Shown here: positions 1-5,918 of the stretch, piece after piece
How the letters are laid out: each line of letters begins with the position of its first letter
Numbering within the stretch: position 1 is the first letter of the stretch
DNA from: Gammaproteobacteria bacterium
GTDB taxonomy: Bacteria; Pseudomonadota; Gammaproteobacteria; UBA9214
Length of the DNA stretch: 7,858 bases
Direction of reading: 5' to 3'
NCBI GenBank assembly: GCA_029859555.1
Contig: JAOUCV010000088.1
Span: forward strand, 1 to 7,858
Made by a program: the position numbers and the translations under genes
The notes under the pieces: model-generated
Databases searched by the model: none
Told to the model about the DNA's origin: nothing
The model's input: only the letters and a program-made list of their open reading frames with translations

Positions 1-896
1 ACAACCCCAAGCAGGGCCGGCGGCCGTCCATCGTTTACAAAAATACCGCGCAATTCCATCGTACCGGTCCCCGTATCGACTGCGGATTCGGCAAACTCTA
101 AAATGCCTTCATGAGGATAGCCTTCCTCATCGGCCAATCCCATATAGACGGGCATCTTTTCCTGTTTCAGGTAGGTACTGGTGGTATCACCGCCTCTCTC
201 CTGTATTTTTTCCCTGTATATCGCCAGCAAACGCAACAGGTTGCGCTCATTAAGATTAAAGTACACATACATGGGATTGAAACGCGTGATATCGGTGAGC
301 AGCGTCGCCTCGCCATCACCCACGAGGTTGCCAAGATCGACCTGCTCGCGGCCAACCCGCCCGCTGATCGGTGCTGCCACCTGCGAGTACTCAACGAGCA
401 GCTCGGCACTCTCGATCTTTGCCTCGGCAATTAAAATGTCCGCCTGAGTTGTCCCCAGCTGCCCCTGCCACTTGACAACATCTGACTCAGGACCGGCGTT
501 CTGCTTGTACAGCTCTTTTGCCCTGGCCAATTCCGTTTGCGCCAGCTTCACATCGGCCTGGGCACTCGCCAGTTCCGCTTGCGCCGCCTGCAACTCGGCC
601 TTGTATTGCCGCGGATCAATGACAAACAGGAGCTCGCCCTGTTCTACATAGGTACCCGGCGTAAAATGCATACTTTCGAGCACACCCGCCACCCGCGCGC
701 GCGCTTCGGCATGGTCGAAGGCAACCGTGGTGCCGGTAAAGTCAAGGTAGTCAGTCACCTCCTGGATGACCGGTGTGGCAACAGTCACCTGTGGTGGTGG
801 CGGCTCGTCACTGGTGTTCATGTCGCCGCATCCCGCCAGCAAAAAGGCAACTGCGGCAACAGCTGTCAGACCACTTTTTTTCCTTGCCGGCAACAT
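1..896 (-). CDS. RND efflux periplasmic adaptor (membrane fusion) lipoprotein, MexE/AcrA-like, C-terminus cut by window edge
   Basis: Periplasmic adaptor subunit that would link an inner-membrane RND pump to an outer-membrane channel for drug or solute export. The ATG at 896-894 follows an AAGGAG Shine-Dalgarno (903-908) at 6 nt spacing. The N-terminus MLPARKKS leads into a hydrophobic stretch ending in lipobox LLAGC, so Cys23 is the likely lipidated residue; +2 is Gly and +3 is Asp. Residues 35-95 form the first half of the barrel-sandwich (lipoyl) domain (GVLESMHFTPGTYVEQGELLF). Residues 97-170 are an Ala/Gln/Glu-rich alpha-helical hairpin. Residues 173-192 return to the lipoyl domain (AAPISGRVGREQVDLGNLV). 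The beta-barrel domain follows, to residue 298 at the edge. Family members run to about 370-400 residues, so the last quarter is missing. It lies 50 nt after tyrS on the same strand. The pump gene, if present, would be past the left edge. Family call firm; substrate unknown. Confidence 0.9.
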   Translation of the reverse strand, partial: MLPARKKSGLTAVAAVAFLLAGCGDMNTSDEPPPPQVTVATPVIQEVTDYLDFTGTTVAFDHAEARARVAGVLESMHFTPGTYVEQGELLFVIDPRQYKAELQAAQAELASAQADVKLAQTELARAKELYKQNAGPESDVVKWQGQLGTTQADILIAEAKIESAELLVEYSQVAAPISGRVGREQVDLGNLVGDGEATLLTDITRFNPMYVYFNLNERNLLRLLAIYREKIQERGGDTTSTYLKQEKMPVYMGLADEEGYPHEGILEFAESAVDTGTGTMELRGIFVNDGRPPALLGV

Positions 897-946
897 TAAT
901 GGCTCCTTACTGTCATTTTTTACGGGTGGCGGTCAACTGATTCTAC

Positions 947-2143
947 TCAGGTAATGGTTACCCTGGCAAAACGGCGCTTGCCAACCTGAAAAACATATGT
1001 ATTACCAGCCGCAATCGACAAACCCTTGTCGGTAATTCGTTCTCCGTCTATCCGCACCGCTCCCTGTTTAATCATGCGAAAAGCATCCGAGGTACTGCCG
1101 GTAAGACTGGCGTTTTTCAGCAAATTAGCGATCTTTATTTCACCACCATCACTATCGATGGTCAGCTCGGGCATCTGATCCGGCATGGCGCCTTTCTGGA
1201 AGCGCGCAATAAAAGCAGCAAGCGCCCTCTCAGCGGCCGGCTTGTCGTGAAAACGCTCCACGATCTCCTGGCCCAGCTGGAATTTCACGTCCCGTGGATT
1301 CATGCCCTGCTGTACGTCTTGCTGCAACCGCTCAATCTCCTGCAACGGTCTGAAACTCAGCAGTTCGAAATAACGCCACATCAGTTCGTCGGAGACAGAC
1401 ATCAACTTGCCAAACATCTCCTCCGCCGGTTCGTTGATACCAATGTAATTGTCCAGGGACTTCGACATTTTCTGTACGCCATCCAGCCCTTCCAGGATCG
1501 GCATGGTCAGGATAACCTGGGGCTTTTGACCGTAGTGTTTCTGCAGTTCACGACCGACCAGCAGGTTAAATTTTTGATCGGTGCCGCCGAGCTCCACATC
1601 GGCCTTCATGGCAACGGAATCATAGCCCTGTATCAATGGATAGAGGAATTCGTGAATGGCAATCGGCTGATTGCCGGCATAACGCTTGCTGAAATCATCG
1701 CGCTCCAGCATGCGGGCAACGGTATGCCTGGCGGCCACCTGGATCAGGTCAGCGGCATTCATGGCCCCCATCCACTGGGAATTGAACATCACCGTGGTCT
1801 TTTCAGGGTCCAGTATTTTGTAGATCTGGTGCTCATAGGTGGCCGCATTGGCCATCACATCATCGCGTGTCAATGGCTTGCGGGTGATGTTTTTACCGGT
1901 CGGGTCACCGATCATGCCGGTAAAGTCGCCGATGAGGAATAAAATCTCGTGACCAAGCGCCTGAAACTGCCGTAACTTGTTGATTAATACGGTATGCCCG
2001 AGGTGCAAATCAGGCGCCGTCGGATCAAAACCGGCCTTGATCCGCAACGGTTTTCCGGCCTTCAAGCGCTCTACCAGCTCAGCCTCGACCAGAATCTCGT
2101 GGGCTCCGCGCTTGATTTGAGCCAGCTCGTCGAACGTCGTCAT
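947..2143 (-). CDS. tyrS: tyrosyl-tRNA synthetase (tyrosine--tRNA ligase), TyrZ-like type
   Basis: Cytoplasmic class I aminoacyl-tRNA synthetase that charges tRNA-Tyr with tyrosine using ATP. The 398-residue product is complete. The HIGH-type motif HLGH is at residues 47-50 within [18 protein letters not shown], and KMSKS is at 225-229 within [15 protein letters not shown]. The Rossmann-fold catalytic core covers about 1-230, a helical anticodon-binding region about 240-330, and a C-terminal S4-type RNA-binding domain about 336-398 ([21 protein letters not shown]... VRIDGERI). HLGH rather than the HVGH-type motif of E. coli TyrS, together with overall length, fits the second bacterial TyrRS subgroup, as in P. 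aeruginosa TyrZ. The ATG at 2143-2141 has a GGAAGGTGG Shine-Dalgarno (2151-2159). It is divergent from the M23 peptidase gene, matching the Pseudomonas arrangement. The stop (947-949) lies 50 nt before the adaptor lipoprotein gene with no visible terminator, so read-through is possible. Confidence 0.97.
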   Translation of the reverse strand: MTTFDELAQIKRGAHEILVEAELVERLKAGKPLRIKAGFDPTAPDLHLGHTVLINKLRQFQALGHEILFLIGDFTGMIGDPTGKNITRKPLTRDDVMANAATYEHQIYKILDPEKTTVMFNSQWMGAMNAADLIQVAARHTVARMLERDDFSKRYAGNQPIAIHEFLYPLIQGYDSVAMKADVELGGTDQKFNLLVGRELQKHYGQKPQVILTMPILEGLDGVQKMSKSLDNYIGINEPAEEMFGKLMSVSDELMWRYFELLSFRPLQEIERLQQDVQQGMNPRDVKFQLGQEIVERFHDKPAAERALAAFIARFQKGAMPDQMPELTIDSDGGEIKIANLLKNASLTGSTSDAFRMIKQGAVRIDGERITDKGLSIAAGNTYVFQVGKRRFARVTIT

Positions 2144-2168
2144 GCGTAACCCACCTTCCAGAATCAGT

Positions 2169-2177
2169 ATGATAGCA
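2169..2177 (-). promoter_or_regulatory. probable tyrS promoter (extended -10)
   Basis: On the minus strand TGC-TATCAT (2177-2169) is an extended -10 element: TATCAT matches TATAAT at 5 of 6 positions and is preceded by TGN. No good -35 hexamer is seen 16-18 nt upstream, which is typical of extended -10 promoters. Transcription would start near 2162, leaving a leader of about 19 nt that still contains the GGAAGGTGG ribosome-binding site. I see no T-box, terminator hairpin or other leader regulator, and the space is too short for one. Confidence 0.5.
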
Positions 2178-2264
2178 GGTTAACATACCGGAAACGCCTG
2201 ATAAGCGCCCGTTTTAGCATTCATAATCCAACTCAAGTCAGCACCCCGGGTGACCGATACATAC

Positions 2265-2276
2265 CGATATATATCG
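2265..2276. promoter_or_regulatory. perfect 12-bp palindrome CGATATATATCG in the tyrS/M23 divergent region, possible operator
   Basis: The sequence CGATAT-ATATCG is a perfect dyad with no spacer. Its left arm is part of a direct repeat: ACCGATA occurs at 2253-2259 and again at 2263-2269, ten bases (about one helical turn) apart. The symmetry and the position, between the probable tyrS promoter and the M23 gene, suggest a dimeric regulator site. No regulator gene is in the window and I do not recognise the motif as a named operator. An AT-rich dyad this short could also be accidental. Confidence 0.3.
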
Positions 2277-2285
2277 AAGAAACAG

Positions 2286-2314
2286 TTGACCGACAGGCGG
2301 TCAGTCGTTAACTT
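2286..2314 (+). promoter_or_regulatory. possible promoter of the M23-anmK operon
   Basis: A good -35-like hexamer TTGACC (2286-2291) is followed after 17 nt by TAACTT (2309-2314), a poor -10 (3 of 6 matches). Transcription would start near 2321, just ahead of the AAGGA ribosome-binding site at 2330-2334. The -35 element is the left part of the TGACCG...CGGTCA inverted repeat. A weak -10 overlapped by a dyad fits a regulated promoter, but the promoter call rests mainly on the -35 and on position. Confidence 0.3.
2287..2303. promoter_or_regulatory. inverted repeat TGACCG-N5-CGGTCA, candidate repressor operator upstream of the M23 gene
   Basis: TGACCG (2287-2292) and CGGTCA (2298-2303) are exact reverse complements separated by ACAGG. 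The element overlaps the possible -35 of the rightward operon, where a repressor would block RNA polymerase. Gapped dyads with ACC/GGT arms are common among TetR-family operators, but no such regulator is encoded here and the assignment is inference. The same TGACCGA heptamer also occurs at 2251-2257. An RNA hairpin role is less likely because the repeat would lie upstream of the inferred transcription start. Confidence 0.35.
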
Positions 2315-2340
2315 ATGCCAAACTTATACAAGGACTTACC

Positions 2341-3744
2341 GTGACCCATCAGTCCATCTTCAATCGCGACATTAAATCGCACCCTGTTGCAACGCAGGCC
2401 CGCCCGCCGTTGCTGCGTCCTGCCTATCTTCTGCTGATCAGTAGTGCAGTGATTTTAGCCCTGTTGCTCTGGGGTGCAGACCCTGGTCCGGCAGAAGCCA
2501 CGCGTCATGTGTCCTTGCCACTGTCAGTCCCGACAGCCATTAGCAGTCCGGAAGAAGAAGTCGTTTCCAGCGGTACAGACAACATAGATATCGAAGAGCT
2601 GAATACACTCTCAGCGCCGGCCGCCGGCACAGATAGCATCGAAGGTAACTGGCATGAAGTAACTGTTAAATCAGGTGACAGCCTCGCCGGCATTTTTTCA
2701 CGTCTGGGCATCCCGCCCCGGCAGTTGCACGACCTGCTGGAACAGGGGGGTGCAGCCAATAATCTGAAAAAAATCTACCCGGGACAGACTCTGCGCGTGA
2801 TGACCAGCGACAGCCAGGGACTGGTCAAACTGACCTACCAGGTTGACAAGCTCAGTACACTGGAAATAGTTCACGAGGCTGATGACTATACTATCAGCAC
2901 CACGCATCTGACGCCGGAGCGCAGGCAAATAAGCGCCAGCGGTATTATCGACAGTTCATTGTTTGTCGCCGGACAGAAAGCAAAGCTGTCTGACAACCTC
3001 ACCATGGAACTGGCCAACATCTTTGCATGGGACGTGGATTTTGCACTTGATATACGCAAGGGTGACCAGTTCACCGTGCTCTACGAGGAACTGTTTCTCG
3101 ATGGCGAAAGCATTGGCCACGGTGAAATCCTCGCTGCCGAGTTTGTTAATCACGGCAAACGCTACCAGGCGGTTCGTTATACCGATGCCAGCGGCAAAAC
3201 AGATTACTATTCACTGGACGGAAAAAGCATGCGCAAAACATTCCTGCGCAGCCCGGTTGAATTCAGCCGTATCAGCTCTCGCTTCAGCCTCGGACGCAAA
3301 CATCCGATACTGAATCGCATTCGTGCGCATAAAGGTGTTGACTACGCCGCATCCAGAGGCACGCCCATCAAGTCAACAGGTAACGGCAAGATTGTTCATC
3401 GTGGCAAAAAAGGTGGCTATGGCAACACCATCGTCATCCAGCATGGATCCACTTACAGCACACTGTACGCACACATGTCCAAGTTCCGCAGTGGACTGAA
3501 GACCGGCAGCAGGGTCAAGCAGGGCCAGACCATCGGCTATGTTGGCAGCTCCGGACTGGCAACCGGCCCGCACCTGCACTACGAGTTCCGGGTCAATGAT
3601 GCACACCGCGATCCGCTGAAGGTAAAATTCCCGGGCGCTGACCCGCTGAACAAGAAATACATGGACGACTTCAACATGAAAGCAGAGAACCTGATGGCAC
3701 AGATTAACACTGTGCGTGATGTTCAGCTTGCCAGGGCCAACTAA
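2341..3744 (+). CDS. membrane-anchored LysM/M23 peptidoglycan DD-endopeptidase, MepM (YebA)-like
   Basis: Periplasmic zinc metallopeptidase predicted to cut peptide cross-links in peptidoglycan. The start is GTG (2341), supported by AAGGA (2330-2334) at 6 nt spacing. The 467-residue protein has a positively charged N-terminus, one transmembrane segment at about 28-45, and a Pro/Ser/Glu linker. A LysM domain spans about 104-153 (WHEVTVKSGDSLAGIF ... IYPGQTLRV). A Csd3/OapA-like beta domain covers about 160-300, and the M23 domain about 310-430. Zinc ligands are His330 and Asp334 (HKGVD) and the second His of HLH (His413). Catalytic histidines are His378 (YAHMS) and His411. All are intact, so it should be an active enzyme rather than an EnvC/NlpD-type activator. 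anmK follows after 42 nt. The 5' region carries two palindromes that may control it. Whether it cuts D-Ala-mDAP links specifically is inferred from MepM. Confidence 0.94.
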   Translation: MTHQSIFNRDIKSHPVATQARPPLLRPAYLLLISSAVILALLLWGADPGPAEATRHVSLPLSVPTAISSPEEEVVSSGTDNIDIEELNTLSAPAAGTDSIEGNWHEVTVKSGDSLAGIFSRLGIPPRQLHDLLEQGGAANNLKKIYPGQTLRVMTSDSQGLVKLTYQVDKLSTLEIVHEADDYTISTTHLTPERRQISASGIIDSSLFVAGQKAKLSDNLTMELANIFAWDVDFALDIRKGDQFTVLYEELFLDGESIGHGEILAAEFVNHGKRYQAVRYTDASGKTDYYSLDGKSMRKTFLRSPVEFSRISSRFSLGRKHPILNRIRAHKGVDYAASRGTPIKSTGNGKIVHRGKKGGYGNTIVIQHGSTYSTLYAHMSKFRSGLKTGSRVKQGQTIGYVGSSGLATGPHLHYEFRVNDAHRDPLKVKFPGADPLNKKYMDDFNMKAENLMAQINTVRDVQLARAN

Positions 3745-3786
3745 ACCCCGGACTGCCGGCCGGGCAACAAACCCTGTAATTAATTC

Positions 3787-4911
3787 ATGGCAGACCTCTT
3801 TATCGGACTGATGTCCGGCACCAGCATGGACGGCATCGATACCGCGCTGGTTGATTTTACATCCCGCCAGCCAAACATCCTGGCAACGCACAATCACTGC
3901 TATCCTGCTGTACTGCAGCAACAACTGGAAAACGCTCTCGGGCTTGCAGCCCCCCTGAACACAGATCTGGCCACAATCGACGACGCCGTCGGCGATATCT
4001 TTTCTGTAGCCACCAATGAACTGCTCGGCAAAGCCGGCATCGAAGCGGAGCAAGTCACCGCCATTGGCAGTCACGGGCAAACCATACGACACGACCCCGA
4101 CGCGCCAAAACCGTATTCACTGCAAATTGGCAACCCGAACATTATTGCCCGCAACACCGGCATTGATGTTGTTGCGGATTTCCGCCGCGCTGATATCGAG
4201 GCCGGCGGACAGGGAGCACCGCTGGTACCGGCCTTTCACCAGGCAGTATTCGCGGACAACAGTGAAGACCGCGTTATTCTGAACATAGGTGGTATCGCCA
4301 ACATAACCATACTCACCCCCGCTAATGACACACAGGTAAGTGGATTTGATACCGGTCCCGGTAATACACTGATGGACAACTGGGCGCAAACACACCTGCA
4401 AACCAGCATGGACATTAACGGCGACTGGGCTGCGGCTGGTCAGGTCGATACTGCTTTACTTGAACACATGCTCACGGATACCTACTTCCAGGCAGTACCA
4501 CCCAAAAGTACCGGACGCGAATATTTCAACCCGCACTGGCTGTCGCAGTACACAGCGGATGGTGACGCAACCGCGAATAGCATCCAGACAACCCTGTGTG
4601 AACTTACTGCGCGCACAGCAGCAACTGCAATACAGCTCTATGCCGACAGTGCGAAACGCTTGCTTGTCTGTGGTGGTGGCGTACACAACCTGCAGTTAAT
4701 GAAACGGCTGGCAGCCAACCTGCCCGGTTTGACCGTCGACACCACCGCTACATGTGGCATCAATCCCGACTGGGTAGAAGCAGCCGCCTTTGCCTGGCTG
4801 GCAAAGCAGCACCTTGAGGGAAAACCGGGCAATATCCCCGCTGTCACGGGCGCAAGCGAGGCGGTATCACTGGGTCGGCTGGTTAGACAGCCGCCGGAAA
4901 ACGTACTTTAG
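3787..4911 (+). CDS. anmK: anhydro-N-acetylmuramic acid kinase
   Basis: Cytoplasmic kinase that hydrolyses the 1,6-anhydro bond of anhydro-MurNAc and phosphorylates the product to MurNAc-6-phosphate, feeding cell-wall recycling. The product is 374 residues, normal for the family. Motifs: the N-terminal nucleotide-binding loop GLMSGTSMDGID (7-18), GSHGQT (94-99), LNIGGIANIT (165-174), GFDTGPGN (186-193), whose Asp188 corresponds to the catalytic Asp in P. aeruginosa AnmK, and a CGGGVHN loop (295-301). The start is fixed because the nucleotide-binding loop begins only six residues in. Oddly, no Shine-Dalgarno precedes it (the upstream bases are CCCTGTAATTAATTC). The 42-nt gap from the M23 gene holds a GC-rich inverted repeat (CCCGG 3747-3751 with CCGGG 3760-3764). 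It is probably co-transcribed with the peptidase gene, linking wall cleavage to recycling. The next enzyme, MurQ, is not in the window. Confidence 0.96.
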   Translation: MADLFIGLMSGTSMDGIDTALVDFTSRQPNILATHNHCYPAVLQQQLENALGLAAPLNTDLATIDDAVGDIFSVATNELLGKAGIEAEQVTAIGSHGQTIRHDPDAPKPYSLQIGNPNIIARNTGIDVVADFRRADIEAGGQGAPLVPAFHQAVFADNSEDRVILNIGGIANITILTPANDTQVSGFDTGPGNTLMDNWAQTHLQTSMDINGDWAAAGQVDTALLEHMLTDTYFQAVPPKSTGREYFNPHWLSQYTADGDATANSIQTTLCELTARTAATAIQLYADSAKRLLVCGGGVHNLQLMKRLAANLPGLTVDTTATCGINPDWVEAAAFAWLAKQHLEGKPGNIPAVTGASEAVSLGRLVRQPPENVL

Positions 4912-4971
4912 TCGAGGCGTTTAGCAACTGACAGATGATCCCTTGTCGAGTGGCCGATCCGTAAAACCGAA

Positions 4972-4993
4972 AAGGGGGCAATCAAGCCCCCTT
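4972..4993. terminator. bidirectional intrinsic terminator between anmK and erpA
   Basis: AAGGGGGC (4972-4979) pairs with GCCCCCTT (4986-4993), giving an 8-bp stem with six G-C pairs and the loop AATCAA. On the minus strand the stem ends in CCCCCTTTT followed by CGGTTTT, a convincing U-rich tail, so it should stop erpA transcription 25 nt after its stop codon. On the plus strand the tail (GTCTCATAAAAA) is poor in T, so it would be a weaker stop for anmK. Its position between convergent genes supports a shared role. Confidence 0.8.
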
Positions 4994-5017
4994 GTCTCAT
5001 AAAAACTGCGGCCTTTT

Positions 5018-5371
5018 TCAGACAGAAAAGGAAGAACCGCAACCGCAGGTCGTTGTTGCATTGGGGTTACGCACTACAAATTGCTCCCCCTCCAGACCTT
5101 CGGTGTAATCAACCTCGGCACCTATAAGGTATTGATAGCTCATCGGGTCAATGACCAGCGCCACTTCACCGTTTTCAACGACCAGGTCACCTTCACTGGT
5201 GTTTTCATCGAAAGAGAAACCATACTGAAAACCGGAACAACCGCCGCCGGAAATATAGATACGCAGCCTGAGATTGGGGTTTTTTTCCTCCTCAATCAGG
5301 CGTTTAACCTTTCTGGCTGCGGCGTCACTAAAAGCCACATCGGTTGCCATTTCTGTTGCTGCTTCACTCAT
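5018..5371 (-). CDS. erpA: iron-sulfur cluster insertion protein ErpA (A-type carrier)
   Basis: Small cytoplasmic carrier that receives Fe-S clusters from the scaffold machinery and inserts them into target apoproteins. The 117-residue product is full length. Three conserved cluster-binding cysteines are present: Cys45 in [12 protein letters not shown], and Cys109 and Cys111 in [11 protein letters not shown] at the C-terminus. The ErpA-like N-terminus ([21 protein letters not shown]) and genome context favour ErpA over IscA or SufA. The ATG at 5371-5369 has only a weak, distant purine-rich element (AAGAGG) upstream. It is preceded by a 76-nt gap after bactofilin that contains its own promoter and an IscR-like operator, so it is likely induced when Fe-S clusters are scarce. 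It is followed by the terminator at 4972-4993. Confidence 0.96.
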   Translation of the reverse strand: MSEAATEMATDVAFSDAAARKVKRLIEEEKNPNLRLRIYISGGGCSGFQYGFSFDENTSEGDLVVENGEVALVIDPMSYQYLIGAEVDYTEGLEGEQFVVRNPNATTTCGCGSSFSV

Positions 5372-5414
5372 TTTGGTTACGGCCTCTTGCTCTTGGACAA
5401 CTGTCAGGGCGAAA

Positions 5415-5448
5415 AGTATGTCATTTCCCGAGTAATTTGGTCAAGTAT
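5415..5448 (-). promoter_or_regulatory. erpA promoter overlapped by an IscR type 1-like operator
   Basis: Read on the minus strand, 5448-5424 (ATACTTGACC, AAATTACTCGGG, AAA) matches the E. coli IscR type 1 consensus ATASYYGACTRWWWYAGTCRRSTAT, as I remember it, at 21 of 25 positions by hand count. Mismatches fall at positions 10, 17, 23 and 25. Inside it lies a -35 hexamer TTGACC (5444-5439), followed after 18 nt by CATACT (5420-5415), a moderate -10. The predicted start near 5408 gives a leader of about 37 nt. The operator's first base is the last base of the bactofilin TAA stop. In E. coli, [2Fe-2S]-IscR represses erpA through a type 1 site, so the same logic is inferred here. Confidence 0.65.
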
Positions 5449-5876
5449 TACTCGGACACGCCACTGGACTCGGTATTGTCCCGATCAAATGAAAGAACCG
5501 AGGAATCGGTTTCTGCATCATGCACCAGGCTGCCATTCACCATCGCACCCATGGCCATCTCGATGAGGTTGTAATAGACATCACCATCCACCCTGGCCTT
5601 GGCCGCCAGCTCGATATGTTCGCTGCAACGCACATCACCGGTGACACTGCCATTGAGAATAACCGTCGGCACCCTCACATCACCTTCGATGCTACCGTGT
5701 TCACTAACAGTCAGGACCGATCCTGAACCGCTTTCGGCAATCACGCCACCCTTGATGCGACCGTCGATATGCAAACCACCGGAAAAGTGGATATCACCTT
5801 CAATGCGGGTTTGCTGGCCAATGATAGTATCCACTTTGGCGCTCGCCGTTTTCGATTTCTTACCTTGTCCCAACAT
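5448..5876 (-). CDS. bactofilin (polymer-forming cytoskeletal protein)
   Basis: Bactofilins polymerise without nucleotide into membrane-associated filaments that position cell-wall enzymes. The 142-residue product has a short basic N-terminus (MLGQGKKSK), then a right-handed beta-helix core at about 15-115. The core shows the usual recurring Gly/Asp turns with alternating hydrophobics (IEGDIHFSGGLHIDGRIKG, IEGDVRVPTVILNGSVTGDV, VDGDVYYNL). An acidic Ser/Asp/Glu tail of about 25 residues follows. The ATG at 5876-5874 is chosen because AGGAG lies 8 nt upstream of it. A GTG at 5894 in the same frame would add six residues but would place that ribosome-binding site inside the gene. It lies 42 nt downstream of the DUF6776-like gene, suggesting an operon. 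An M23 peptidase, a common bactofilin partner in other bacteria, is encoded about 1.7 kb away. A role in cell shape is inferred. Confidence 0.92.
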   Translation of the reverse strand: MLGQGKKSKTASAKVDTIIGQQTRIEGDIHFSGGLHIDGRIKGGVIAESGSGSVLTVSEHGSIEGDVRVPTVILNGSVTGDVRCSEHIELAAKARVDGDVYYNLIEMAMGAMVNGSLVHDAETDSSVLSFDRDNTESSGVSE

Positions 5877-5918
5877 AATCCTTACTCCTGTCACCTGCTA
5901 GCATTAACGCGAATCCGG

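Noticed and set aside
111..899. Plus-strand frames opposite the adaptor gene
   Set aside because: The minus strand encodes an uninterrupted lipoprotein adaptor with lipobox, lipoyl and hairpin segments, so the plus-strand frames are shadows.
1247..1942. 231-codon open frame on the plus strand opposite tyrS
   Set aside because: It lies wholly antisense to a clearly recognised tyrS and has no domain motif; its His- and Gln-rich composition is what a reverse-strand shadow gives.
3373..4092. 239-codon open frame on the minus strand spanning the M23/anmK junction
   Set aside because: It overlaps the catalytic end of the M23 gene and the start of anmK on the opposite strand, with no recognisable motif; both sense genes are certain.
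5081..5566. 161-codon plus-strand frame across erpA and the bactofilin end
   Set aside because: Antisense to erpA and its promoter; no motif and no supporting start context.
5877..5894. GTG at 5894 as the bactofilin start
   Set aside because: The AGGAG ribosome-binding site lies between 5894 and the ATG at 5876 at ideal spacing, so the shorter form is preferred.
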